From assembly GCF_001425355.1 (NCBI RefSeq), contig NZ_LMQN01000012.1:130589-194588 (forward strand): a DNA stretch of 64,000 nt, read 5' to 3'. The notes below the pieces were generated by a model. It was not told the origin of the DNA. It worked only from the letters and a program-made list of their open reading frames with translations, and made no database searches. Shown here piece by piece: positions 27,504 through 34,236 of the stretch (its first letter is position 1; the number at the start of each line of letters is the position of its first letter). Made by a program: the position numbers and the translations under genes. Origin of the DNA: Chryseobacterium sp. Leaf405. GTDB lineage: Bacteria; Bacteroidota; Bacteroidia; Flavobacteriales; Weeksellaceae.

Positions 27504-27596
27504 GTTTGTCATGACGAACTGTAGGTTAAGCAATCTAAATTAAAGTTCTTTTTTAGATGAGATTGCTTCATCACTACGTTTCTCGCAATGACGAAA
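27504..27596. repeat. Long inverted repeat (dispersed palindromic element)
   Basis: TTTGTCATGACGAA with AAGCAATCT on the left is mirrored by AGATTGCTT and CGCAATGACGAAA on the right. The element can form a long interrupted hairpin after the bpX operon. The GTCATTGCGA...GCAATCT type recurs in many bacterial genomes. Confidence 0.7.
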
Positions 27597-27620
27597 TGTA
27601 AAACTTTTAAGAAAAATATT

Positions 27621-27628
27621 TATCTTTG
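27621..27628 (+). promoter_or_regulatory. -7 promoter box (TATCTTTG) for a small ORF
   Basis: An exact consensus box, 13 bases before the ATG at 27642. Confidence 0.55.
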
Positions 27629-27641
27629 CTCCAATATAATT

Positions 27642-27770
27642 ATGACAATACAAAGAGCACATATCAGTTTAAATCTATGCGATCGCCCTGTACTAAAGGG
27701 ATCGTTTGGATATGAATGGATGATATGGAATGAGGCAAAATGTGCTTACTTTGGAAATTATTTACTGTAA
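27642..27770 (+). CDS. Small ORF, 42 residues
   Basis: MTIQRAHISLNLCDRPVLKG... through YEWMIWNEAKCAYFGNYLL. Not recognised. It is supported as a real gene by a consensus promoter box just upstream and a perfect hairpin terminator 31 bases after the stop, which together make a compact transcription unit. There is no signal peptide. Two Cys and several aromatics are present. The upstream in-frame ATG at 27588 would begin within the repeat and before the promoter, so it is rejected. It lies at the border of the tRNA-like array. Confidence 0.5.
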   Translation: MTIQRAHISLNLCDRPVLKGSFGYEWMIWNEAKCAYFGNYLL

Positions 27771-27800
27771 CTCGTAAAAATTTAATCAAAATACTGCAGA

Positions 27801-27827
27801 AACGCCTCGATTATCGGGGCGTTTTTT
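27801..27827 (+). terminator. Terminator after the 42-residue ORF
   Basis: AACGCC-TCGA / TCGG-GGCGTT stem with a TTA loop, then a six-T run. Confidence 0.85.
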
Positions 27828-28156
27828 GTGTTTTTAAGGCAGAAATTATTTAGAATGAAAAAAAATAATCATAAAAGTGAAAATTATTTAATCAACAATG
27901 AAAAATTAATAAGAAAATAGAACGTGATAAGTAACCCGATGAGAGACAGTCATTTAGTTATTAAAAGTATCTGCAAGGCATTGCGGACAGAAATTCTCTA
28001 TTCTAAATTTTAAATTTAATTTATTGATTTTCAGTTAGTTGATTGAAAAATAAATTTGTGAGTTTAAAAAATACGTCCTTACTTTGCAACCGAAAATTAA
28101 GAACAACACGTTTTTACTCTTTTTCAAAAAAACAATTTTAACATAACAAGAATATA

Positions 28157-28282
28157 ATGAAACATTTACATAACATATCTAATCAGTATTCAAGACAACA
28201 CGGACAAGAGCCGATGGGATTTGTATGTATTCTTGATAGTGAATTTGTGGATAAAAGGTGCTTATATAAATGGGTCAGCTAA
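28157..28282 (+). CDS. Small ORF, 41 residues
   Basis: Reads MKHLHNISNQYSRQ..., then GFVCILDSEFVDKRCLYKWVS. Not recognised. It is flanked by a promoter-like CTTACTTTG at 28079 and a strong terminator at 28306-28336. That makes it a second isolated mini-gene in front of the tRNA-like array. Two Cys residues are 15 positions apart. CTTACTTTG also occurs before the Ro60 gene (36322), a hint of shared control. It could be a peptide or merely an open stretch in a small RNA. Confidence 0.4.
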   Translation: MKHLHNISNQYSRQHGQEPMGFVCILDSEFVDKRCLYKWVS

Positions 28283-28305
28283 TATAGCGACACCTCTAAA
28301 AATAT

Positions 28306-28336
28306 AAAGCGCCTCCCGAAAAGAGGCGCTTTTTTT
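28306..28336 (+). terminator. Terminator upstream of the tRNA-like array
   Basis: AAAGCGCCTC (28306-28315) pairs with GAGGCGCTTT, followed by T6. Confidence 0.85.
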
Positions 28337-28338
28337 AT

Positions 28339-28411
28339 GGTTTCTTTAGCTTATTTGGTAAAGTGTCGGTCTGTGGAACCGAAGAACAGGGTTCGATCCC
28401 CGGAGAAACCC
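28339..28411 (+). tRNA. tRNA-His-like (anticodon GTG)
   Basis: A 73-nt cloverleaf. The acceptor is GGTTTCT/AGAAACC (7 bp). The D stem GCTT/AAGT includes one G-T pair. The anticodon stem TCGGT/ACCGA encloses loop CTGTGGA, and the T arm CAGGG-TTCGATC-CCCGG has one A-G mismatch. The discriminator is C, as in tRNA-His, but no G(-1) is encoded. It directly follows a terminator, and CCA is only partly encoded. It is either a functional divergent tRNA or a tRNA mimic. Confidence 0.6.
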
Positions 28412-28506
28412 CAAAATACGAATGGTTAATAGTGAATTTTGTTTCACAAGTAATTTTAAAAATTGACAAGCAAAGCGCATTGACAATTGACCATTTACAA
28501 TAAAAC

Positions 28507-28579
28507 AATCTCATAGCTCAATGGTTGGAGCATCGGTCTGATACGCAGAAGGTTGAAGGTTCGAGTCCTTCTGGGATTA
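28507..28579 (+). tRNA. tRNA-like, Ile-type (GAT), imperfect anticodon stem
   Basis: 73 nt. Acceptor AATCTCA/TGGGATT, D arm GCTC/GAGC and T arm GAAGG-TTCGAGT-CCTTC all pair well. The anticodon stem TCGGT/GCAGA has a G-A mismatch and a T-G pair around loop CTGATAC. The body is tRNA-like, but decoding ability is doubtful. Confidence 0.5.
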
Positions 28580-28585
28580 CAAAAA

Positions 28586-28657
28586 GATCTATTGAGGTAA
28601 TGGCTAACCTGCCTGACTGTCGCTCAGGCACTGCGAGTTCGATTCTCGCATAGACCG
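28586..28657 (+). tRNA. tRNA-Asp-like (anticodon GTC)
   Basis: 72 nt. Acceptor GATCTAT/ATAGACC with one A-C mismatch, D stem AGGT/ACCT, strong anticodon stem CCTGA/TCAGG with loop CTGTCGC, T arm GCGAG-TTCGATT-CTCGC, discriminator G as in tRNA-Asp. Only 6 bases after the previous tRNA-like sequence, so probably on one precursor. Confidence 0.6.
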
Positions 28658-28729
28658 CAAAGATTCACGGAAAATCTCCGATCCGACTGTCTCTCGGAAA
28701 AGAATTTTGAAGTGAATCTGCAAACTGGA

Positions 28730-28790
28730 AAGATAACGGTGGTTGTTTACCCGTCTTGGACGCGGGAGGTCGCAAGTTCGAAATGTAAAA
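28730..28790 (+). other. Degenerate tRNA-like sequence (Pro-type, TGG)
   Basis: The anticodon stem CCCGT/GCGGG (28750-28754, 28762-28766) with loop CTTGGAC, followed by AGGTCGCAAGTTCGAA, matches the 3' half of a tRNA-Pro. The T stem and acceptor do not close. It is a tRNA relic or a different fold. Confidence 0.4.
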
Positions 28791-28970
28791 CATTCATGAA
28801 TACCTTTATAAGAATAAAAAAGAACAATGAACAATCTTGCTTTCCAGACGAAAAAAGTGAATATTCAAAGGTGAATTTTGTTTCGCAGGTGAAATTTTAA
28901 AAAATTGACAAGCGAAGCGAATTGACAATTGAATATTCACACAAAATTAATTGTTTCGAAAGAGAAAAGA

Positions 28971-29027
28971 AAAGGTTTGTCGAGAGCAGAAGATCTTACA
29001 AAACACAATATAGACAGGCTTTTTTTT
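28971..29027 (+). ncRNA. Stem-loop RNA family, copy 1
   Basis: AAAGGTTTGTC pairs with GACAGGCTTT (one bulge). The loop carries CGAGAGCAGAAGATCTTA, and a T run follows. Two further copies follow at 29092 and 29344, with a shared loop motif GAGnGnAGAAGwTCTTA. Function unknown; it also acts as a plausible terminator. Confidence 0.5.
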
Positions 29028-29091
29028 AACTCAAAAGAAGTAAACATGAAGATGAAAATTAATGAGTAGACATTATGTATAAATTTTAGGT

Positions 29092-29157
29092 AAAATAAAG
29101 CTTGTCAAAGCGCAGAAGTTCTTACATCAATAAAAATTAAGATAGGCTTTATTTTTT
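29092..29157 (+). ncRNA. Stem-loop RNA family, copy 2
   Basis: AAATAAAGCTTGTC pairs with GATAGGCTTTATTT over ~14 bp with wobble pairs. The loop contains AAAGCGCAGAAGTTCTTACA, then a T run. It lies 144 bases (start to start) before the Cys-type tRNA, nearly the same offset as copy 3 to the Tyr-type tRNA. Confidence 0.55.
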
Positions 29158-29235
29158 AGAATAGAATTTAAAGGTTAGAAATTAGAAGTTAGTTTAAAAA
29201 TTACTTATTACTAATCGTTTATGACTCATGAAAAC

Positions 29236-29317
29236 GATGGTTCGCCGAAGTGGAAGAGTCGGGGCGGTTTGCAAAACCGTTGTGAAAACTGAGTGGGTTT
29301 GAATCCCATAACCATCT
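29236..29317 (+). tRNA. tRNA-Cys-like (anticodon GCA) on a long-variable-arm body
   Basis: 82 nt. Acceptor GATGGTT/AACCATC (7 bp), D stem CCGA/TCGG, anticodon stem GCGGT/ACCGT with loop TTGCAAA, T arm GTGGG-TTTGAAT-CCCAT. The variable region is about 12 nt, longer than expected for tRNA-Cys. The 5' half (CGCCGAAGTGGAAGAGTCGG) closely matches the Tyr-type tRNA at 29501, suggesting duplication with a changed anticodon. Confidence 0.6.
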
Positions 29318-29343
29318 CAAATAACTAAAATGAGATTAGTTCC

Positions 29344-29423
29344 GAAGAAAAAATAAAAGTTTGTCGAGCGTAGAAGTTCTTATATCAAACTAAAAATTAA
29401 AGACAGGCTTTGTTTTTCTTCAC
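29344..29423 (+). ncRNA. Stem-loop RNA family, copy 3
   Basis: GAAGAAAAA, AAAG and TTTGTC on the 5' side pair with GACAGG, CTTT and TTTTTCTTC on the 3' side, giving a stem near 19 bp. The loop has CGAGCGTAGAAGTTCTTA, as in copies 1 and 2. Confidence 0.55.
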
Positions 29424-29500
29424 AAAAATTAAAAGTTAAGAATTGGAAAATTAGTATGAAATATTACTCATTACCAATTACTTATTACTCATGAAAAAAG

Positions 29501-29584
29501 GGAAGTACGCCGAAGTTGGAGAGTCGGGGCAGACTGTAAATCTGTTGCTTTATTGCTGAGTAGGTTCAAATCCTACTACTTCCA
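29501..29584 (+). tRNA. tRNA-Tyr (anticodon GTA)
   Basis: 84 nt, class II. The perfect acceptor is GGAAGTA/TACTTCC, the D stem CCGA/TCGG. The anticodon arm has a CAGA/TCTG core with loop CTGTAAA. A long variable arm (TTGCTTTATTGCTGAG) is followed by T arm TAGG-TTCAAAT-CCTA and discriminator A. It is the best-formed tRNA of the cluster. Confidence 0.75.
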
Positions 29585-29586
29585 CA

Positions 29587-29660
29587 AACCGCTGATAATG
29601 TAATGGCAGCATGCAGGAAATGTACTCTTGTTGTTCGGGTTCGACTCCCGGTCAGATGGT
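29587..29660 (+). other. Degenerate tRNA-like sequence
   Basis: A good T arm (TCGGG-TTCGACT-CCCGG) and a D-like GTAATGGCAGC are visible. The acceptor pairs only as ACC/GGT plus TGA/TCA, and the anticodon loop AATGTAC lacks U33. Probably a tRNA relic or mimic, immediately after the Tyr tRNA. Confidence 0.4.
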
Positions 29661-29703
29661 CAAATGACATATTAATCAATTAATAACCTTAAAATTAATA
29701 ACC

Positions 29704-30012
29704 ATGAAAGATACTCTTAAATTAATAGGATTGGCAGTAGTTTCCATGGGAGCCGTAGCCAGAAGCTGTGTGAAAACAGGCGCAAGAGTTGCGGAATTTT
29801 CTGAACCGATGCTTATGGAAACACGTTATATGAAAAACGCAGGGACATTAGAAAGAGAAGGAGTAACGGCAACTGATGCATTGAAAGGTTTGAAAACAAC
29901 GAAAGATGCAGTTGATATTACGGATGCAGTAGGAAAATTAAATGAAATTAATGAAAAAGACACAATCAAAAATGTTAAACAAAAGAAAGCCAAAAAAAGA
30001 ATGAAAAGGTAG
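29704..30012 (+). CDS. Hypothetical protein, 102 residues
   Basis: Not recognised. It has a mildly hydrophobic N-terminus (LKLIGLAVVSMGAVARS), a middle region with EGVTATDALKGLKTTKDAVDITDAVGKL, and a strongly basic C-terminus (KNVKQKKAKKRMKR). There is no convincing signal cleavage site. The basic tail would suit RNA binding, given the tRNA-like array 44 bases upstream and the RNase-H-fold gene 23 bases downstream, but that is inference. Confidence 0.6.
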   Translation: MKDTLKLIGLAVVSMGAVARSCVKTGARVAEFSEPMLMETRYMKNAGTLEREGVTATDALKGLKTTKDAVDITDAVGKLNEINEKDTIKNVKQKKAKKRMKR

Positions 30013-30035
30013 CTTTCACTAAAACACTTGAAAAA

Positions 30036-30521
30036 ATGGAAACGCAACAACAAAAATGGCAAAACATGACGGGAAAAATTTTCCAACATTCTATCACACA
30101 GTTGGTAGAAGAAGCCATCATCCACGAAAAGGCAAATGGACACCGACTGAAAGTATGTGTGGGTTCAGACTCCCACGTTTACGGTGATGCCATCAATTAT
30201 GCTACGGCAGTTGTCTTTATTCGTGAGGGAAAAGGAGCGTTTACCTTTATTAGAAAAGAAAGAGAAATTCAGAAGATCAGTATCAAAGAGCGAATGCTGA
30301 ACGAGGTGAACAAATCCGTAGAAATCGCTTATGCAATTTGCTCTATTCTGGAAACGTATGATGTGGAAATGGAGGTACACGCAGATATTAACACCGATCC
30401 GGAATTCAAATCCAATGTAGCTTTGAGAGACGCAATGGGATATATTCTGGGAATGGGATATGTGTTTAAAGCAAAACCTTATGCATTTGCGAGTTCAAAT
30501 TGTGCTGATATGATGGTGTAA
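30036..30521 (+). CDS. RNase H-like fold protein, YkuK/DUF458 family
   Basis: A 161-residue protein of the DUF458 (YkuK) family, a predicted ribonuclease-H-superfamily member. The first catalytic Asp is in VCVGSDSHVYGDAINYATAVVF. Further acidic positions lie in VEMEVHADINTDPEFKSN and near the C-terminus in SSNCADMMV. The family is poorly characterised. Placed between a tRNA-like array and RNA-repair genes, it is a good candidate for an RNA-processing nuclease here. The start at 30036 has no competitor nearby except M11. Confidence 0.82.
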   Translation: METQQQKWQNMTGKIFQHSITQLVEEAIIHEKANGHRLKVCVGSDSHVYGDAINYATAVVFIREGKGAFTFIRKEREIQKISIKERMLNEVNKSVEIAYAICSILETYDVEMEVHADINTDPEFKSNVALRDAMGYILGMGYVFKAKPYAFASSNCADMMV

Positions 30522-30522
30522 T

Positions 30523-30573
30523 AAAGCTGGAACTGGAAGGTTTTTAGCATTATGAATATTAACTTCCAGCTTC
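30523..30573 (+). terminator. Hairpin after the YkuK-type gene
   Basis: AAAGCTGGAA pairs with TTCCAGCTTC about 30 bases on, but no clear T run follows. It may be a weak terminator or processing site. Confidence 0.4.
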
Positions 30574-30609
30574 AATCCAAAAAATAGAAACCTTAAAAAA
30601 CAAGTAACC

Positions 30610-31386
30610 ATGTATTTTTTAATTCAAGCTAATGTGTATTTAGATCCCGATCATTACAAAATTTTTGATGCTTTGGAAGAATTAAGTATTGATTACAGCG
30701 TAATTAATATTTCTCCAACTGCTGAAAAAATCGACTTCGAAACAGAGCGAAAAGATGTTTTCGTCTATGGTTCAGTGACGATTGCAAGATTGGCAAAACA
30801 AAATATCGATTGGTCTCCCGGTTCTTTTTACGGAGGTAATCATTTGTATGAAGTGTATTCCAAATATTATGTTGAAAACCTTTTGAATCATAAAGTTTCC
30901 ATACACAAAATTTCAGATGAATTGATTTGGAAGAAGGATGAATTAAAATTCATTAAACCTTACAATGAAGCGAAAATTTTTACAGGAAAAGTTTTCAATG
31001 AAACAGAATGGAAAGATTTTGTTTTTGAAGCCTTGGAAAATCAGGTTAACAGAATTAATGAAGATTCTTTAGTTCAGATTTCAGAAGCAAAGCGAACAGT
31101 AAAAGAAGCTAGAATATGGATTGTTGGCGGACAAATTATCGATGCAGGATATTATAAATTTAATGATAATGCTCCTTTCGAAGAAAATGTTTCACAAGAC
31201 GGATTGAATTTTGCCAATGAAATGATTCAACTTTTTAATCTTGAAGAAGCTTTTGTAATGGATATTTGTTTAACCGATGAAGGCTGGAAAATTGTTGAAA
31301 TCAACTGTATCAACAGTTCAGGATTTTATCCAAATACAAACGTGAAAAGTATTATCAAAGCTTTGAATATTTACTTTTCCAATTAA
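30610..31386 (+). CDS. ATP-grasp domain protein, R2K clade
   Basis: A 258-residue ATP-grasp enzyme of the type described as R2K clade (formerly DUF4343). It has a divergent N-terminal pre-ATP-grasp domain (VYGSVTIARLAK, SPGSFYGGNHLYEVYSKYY) and a C-terminal ATP-grasp with AFVMDICLTDEGWKIVEINCINSSGFY. The E-x-N magnesium ligands are seen in VEINC. ATP-grasp enzymes join a carboxylate to an amine or thiol. In Aravind-group surveys, R2K members are linked to peptide tagging and to RNA-repair loci. It is 12 bases before the cREC gene, and the three genes to 32364 form an operon. Confidence 0.8.
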   Translation: MYFLIQANVYLDPDHYKIFDALEELSIDYSVINISPTAEKIDFETERKDVFVYGSVTIARLAKQNIDWSPGSFYGGNHLYEVYSKYYVENLLNHKVSIHKISDELIWKKDELKFIKPYNEAKIFTGKVFNETEWKDFVFEALENQVNRINEDSLVQISEAKRTVKEARIWIVGGQIIDAGYYKFNDNAPFEENVSQDGLNFANEMIQLFNLEEAFVMDICLTDEGWKIVEINCINSSGFYPNTNVKSIIKALNIYFSN

Positions 31387-31398
31387 AAAATTAAAGCA

Positions 31399-31770
31399 AT
31401 GGAACTTACAAAAAGGTTATTGTTTCTGGATGATATTAGATATCCGATTGAAGTATATCATTATATCAAACAGGAGATTTTCCTCAGAAAAGACTGGCAT
31501 ATCGTTCGGAATTACGAGCAGTTTGTCAACAGAATTTTGGAAAAAGGATTTCCCGAAATGATCTCTTTTGACCACGACCTTGCCGATGAACATTATTTAG
31601 AACCGAATTCTCAGGAATTTGTCGAAAAGACAGGCTACGATTGTGCGAAATGGCTGGTAAAATATTGTATGAATAACTATTTAGACTTACCAAAATTCTA
31701 TTGTCATTCAATGAATCCGGTTGGAAAGCAAAATATTGAAAGCCTTTTAAGGAATTTTAAAAACTACTAA
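31399..31770 (+). CDS. Cyclic-phosphate-processing receiver-like domain (cREC)
   Basis: A 123-residue single-domain protein with a receiver-like fold pattern: RLLFLDDIRYPIE at the start, EMISFDHDLADEHY, KTGYDCAKWLV, and FYCHSMNPVGKQNIESLL. The D-D-x-R, FDHDL and HSxNPxGxxNI motifs match the 'cyclic-phosphate processing receiver' family that Burroughs and Aravind (2016) proposed acts on 2',3'-cyclic phosphate ends in RNA repair. It sits 3 bases before the RNA ligase gene, as expected if it prepares ends for ligation. The biochemical role is prediction from the literature. Confidence 0.82.
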   Translation: MELTKRLLFLDDIRYPIEVYHYIKQEIFLRKDWHIVRNYEQFVNRILEKGFPEMISFDHDLADEHYLEPNSQEFVEKTGYDCAKWLVKYCMNNYLDLPKFYCHSMNPVGKQNIESLLRNFKNY

Positions 31771-31773
31771 AAA

Positions 31774-32364
31774 ATGAAAAAAATAAGTACATTATTCAAA
31801 AAAGATATAAATAATTTAGGAAGAGTTATTAACGAAATTAATCCTGAAAACAACTGGGTTTTTGATGGGAAAGCGATTGCTACACAAAAGTTTGATGGTT
31901 CTGCATGTGCAGTGATCAACGGTAAATTATTCAAAAGATACGATGCGAAGAAAGGAAAAACAGCTCCTGTAGGTGCAATTCCATGTCAGGAAGCAGATCT
32001 TATGACCGGTCATCATCCGCATTGGGTAGCGTGTAATATTGATAAAAAAGAAGATCAATACTTTTGGGAAGGCTTCAACGCTTTGGCTGAATTGGGTAAG
32101 GTGGAAGATGGAACGTACGAGCTCATTGGTGAGAAAATACAAGGAAATCCTGAAAATATCAAAGGTCATTTATTGGTAAAACATGGAAATAATATTCTTA
32201 GTTTAGAGAGTTTGGATTTTGAATGGATCAAAAACTTTTTGAGCAATCCTGAGAATAATATGGAAGGTATCGTTTTCCATCATATTGCTGACAACCGTAT
32301 GTGTAAGATCAGAAAATCTGACTTTGGTGTACGTAGAAAATCAGCAAAAGAAGGTATTGTTTAA
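31774..32364 (+). CDS. RNA ligase, DUF5565-type
   Basis: A 196-residue compact nucleotidyltransferase. The ligase motif I is KFDGSA with the adenylated Lys39. Downstream elements GTYELIGEKIQG (motif III/IIIa region), EGIVFHHI (motif IV), and CKIRKSDFG (motif V, Lys/Arg) are in order. The length is about that of a bare catalytic core, without OB-fold or C-terminal domain. It resembles the DUF5565 RNA ligase group named in RNA-repair surveys. It is coupled to cREC (3 bases) and ATP-grasp, and a terminator follows. It probably seals broken tRNA or other RNA. Confidence 0.83.
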   Translation: MKKISTLFKKDINNLGRVINEINPENNWVFDGKAIATQKFDGSACAVINGKLFKRYDAKKGKTAPVGAIPCQEADLMTGHHPHWVACNIDKKEDQYFWEGFNALAELGKVEDGTYELIGEKIQGNPENIKGHLLVKHGNNILSLESLDFEWIKNFLSNPENNMEGIVFHHIADNRMCKIRKSDFGVRRKSAKEGIV

Positions 32365-32373
32365 AATAAAGAT

Positions 32374-32405
32374 TAAGTTTCGGTAATTTATTATCGAAAC
32401 TTTTT
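32374..32405 (+). terminator. Terminator after the RNA ligase gene
   Basis: AAGTTTCGGTAA pairs with TTATCGAAACTT, then T4. It ends the ATP-grasp/cREC/ligase operon. Confidence 0.8.
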
Positions 32406-32503
32406 ACGTGTTAAATTGAACCACATAATTTTATATTGAGTTTGTCATTCGGTAAGAATCTTAGTATCAAAAATAGAAAGTGGTTAATAAAAAATTAGAA
32501 AAA

Positions 32504-33448
32504 ATGTTACAAGCAGAAATAAAAAGTCTTTTGAAAGAAGACATCAGTATATTAATAAAAGTACCCAACTCGGCAAAGCATTATCTGTGTGATTGCGGGG
32601 AAGCGAGTTTGTTGACGGTGAAAGAAGTTCAAGCTGTTTCGGCGGTATTCATCAGTCATACTCATATTGATCATTTTTCAAATTTTGATGGAATTTTCAG
32701 ACATCAGATCGGAAGCGGAGATAAAATTGTGATTTGTGGACCGAAAAATATTTATCAACAAGTTGAAGCAAGATTAAAATCTTACACTTGGAATTTAATT
32801 GATGAGAATGCGATTGAATACGAAATCAGAGAAATTGTTTCAAAAGAAGAAATCAATGTGTATAAACTTCTTCCGCCATATTGGAATATTGAATTCATTA
32901 AAACTCAAAATTTTCTTTTTGAAGACGAATATGTGAATGTTGACTTTGCGATTTTGGATCATAAAACAGATTCTATCGCTTATTTATTCAAAGAAAAAGA
33001 TACAGTAACTTTCAATGAAAACGGTTCGGAATTCAAAAAAGGAAAATGGATCAGCGAGTTGAAAACAGCTTTTGAAAATAATGATTCCGACAAAGAAATT
33101 GAGGTTGAAGGAACGATTTACAAAGCTGCAGATTTATTTCATTTATTGACAAAAAATGCAGGCTATAAATTAGGAATCATTATGGATCATGCCGTTTGTG
33201 AAGACAATTATGAAAAGATAAAAACAGTTTTCAAAAAAGCGGATATGATGTATATCGAGACGTTTTATAAAGATGAAGATCAGGAATTTGCAAAAATAAA
33301 TTATCACAGTTATGCCTCTGCATCGGGGAAAATAATGAATGAATGTAATGTGAAAGAGGCAATACCGATTCACTTTTCAAGAAGATATGTGGAAAGTGAT
33401 AAACTGGAAATTGAAACGGCTTTTTATAAAGCATTTCAGGGAAATTAA
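32504..33448 (+). CDS. Metallo-beta-lactamase-fold hydrolase (RNase Z-like)
   Basis: A 314-residue MBL-fold protein. The metal-binding HxHxDH is in AVFISHTHIDHFSNFDG near residue 60, with GIIMDHAVCEDNY and a late His in AIPIHFSRRYV completing the usual set. The pattern, with a leading CDCGEASL strand, resembles the tRNase Z/RNase Z side of the family. A role in RNA 3'-end trimming fits the neighbourhood. The ORF can begin at GTG 32480, but ATG 32504 is preferred. It has its own leader after the ligase terminator. Confidence 0.8.
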   Translation: MLQAEIKSLLKEDISILIKVPNSAKHYLCDCGEASLLTVKEVQAVSAVFISHTHIDHFSNFDGIFRHQIGSGDKIVICGPKNIYQQVEARLKSYTWNLIDENAIEYEIREIVSKEEINVYKLLPPYWNIEFIKTQNFLFEDEYVNVDFAILDHKTDSIAYLFKEKDTVTFNENGSEFKKGKWISELKTAFENNDSDKEIEVEGTIYKAADLFHLLTKNAGYKLGIIMDHAVCEDNYEKIKTVFKKADMMYIETFYKDEDQEFAKINYHSYASASGKIMNECNVKEAIPIHFSRRYVESDKLEIETAFYKAFQGN

Positions 33449-33479
33449 ATTAAAAATCAACAGTGAAAGTTACCTGAGA

Positions 33480-33583
33480 TTTTAACACTTAAGTTTTTGA
33501 AAATCTTTGATTTTCTTCTGATGTGAACTAAATGTTTTCAAACTATTAAACTTTAAAAACTAATATGTTCTTAAGTGTTAAAA
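33480..33583. repeat. Long hairpin between the MBL and phosphoesterase genes
   Basis: TTTTAACACTTAAG at 33480-33493 is perfectly inverted at 33570-33583 (14 bp). Inner TTTTTGAAAA and TTTTCAAA segments can extend the stem. It could be a processed RNA, an attenuator or a bidirectional terminator. Confidence 0.5.
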
Positions 33584-33624
33584 AAATCTTTTGCGATTAA
33601 ATAACAATTATTAAAACAAAAAAA

Positions 33625-34188
33625 ATGAAGCCAAACATATTTTTTACAGCAGACCACCATTTTGGTCATGAAAATATTATAAAATTCTCCGAAAGACCTT
33701 TTGAGTCTTTGGAACAGATGAATGAAGAACTCATCAAAAGATGGAATGAAAGAATCGGCAAGGACGATACTGTTTACTATTTGGGCGATATGAGTTTAGG
33801 CAAACCTGATTTCACGAAAGAAATTTTAGATCGATTAAACGGAAATATCCATTTAATAAAAGGAAATCATGAAGGTGCGGCATTGACTTATCCTAAACGA
33901 TTTGCTTCGATCAGAGATTATCATGAATTGAGAATCGATGAACATGAAAATAGTAATGGCAAACAAAAAATCATTCTTTTTCATTACGCCATGAGAACCT
34001 GGAACGGTTCGCATCGAGGAGTTTGGCAGCTCTACGGACATTCGCACGGTACTTTGTCCGATGACGAAATGGCTCTAAGCATCGATGTCGGAGTAGATTG
34101 TCACAATTTTTATCCGGTTTCTTACGAAGAAGTGAAGGATTTGATGAAAAAGAAAAAATGGACGCCGCCGTTTGCGCCAAGAAATTAA
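33625..34188 (+). CDS. Calcineurin-like metallophosphoesterase
   Basis: A 187-residue single-domain metallophosphoesterase. All core motifs are present: FTADHHFGHENI (D-x-H), YYLGDMSLG (GD), IKGNHEG (GNH[DE]), ILFHYAMRTW and YGHSHGTLS. Members of this short clade remove phosphates from varied substrates, and similar proteins occur in RNA-repair and phage contexts. Here it may process 2'- or 3'-phosphate ends made by RNA cleavage. That is inferred from neighbours. It is followed 48 bases later by the exonuclease pair. Confidence 0.87.
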   Translation: MKPNIFFTADHHFGHENIIKFSERPFESLEQMNEELIKRWNERIGKDDTVYYLGDMSLGKPDFTKEILDRLNGNIHLIKGNHEGAALTYPKRFASIRDYHELRIDEHENSNGKQKIILFHYAMRTWNGSHRGVWQLYGHSHGTLSDDEMALSIDVGVDCHNFYPVSYEEVKDLMKKKKWTPPFAPRN

Positions 34189-34236
34189 TTGAGTGATATA
34201 TTTTGAAAATCATTCATCAATTAATGTAAACAAATT

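Noticed and set aside
28604-28900. Short ORFs on both strands across the tRNA-like region (28604-28834 minus, 28712-28900 plus)
   Set aside because: They run through tRNA-shaped sequences and linkers, with no promoter or protein-like character.
28339-29660. Prophage or integrase-linked tRNA array
   Set aside because: No integrase, phage structural gene or att-like direct repeat was found around the tRNA cluster.
29826-30143. 105-codon minus-strand ORF
   Set aside because: It overlaps two plus-strand genes, one with a clear RNase-H-fold motif, so it is an antisense shadow.
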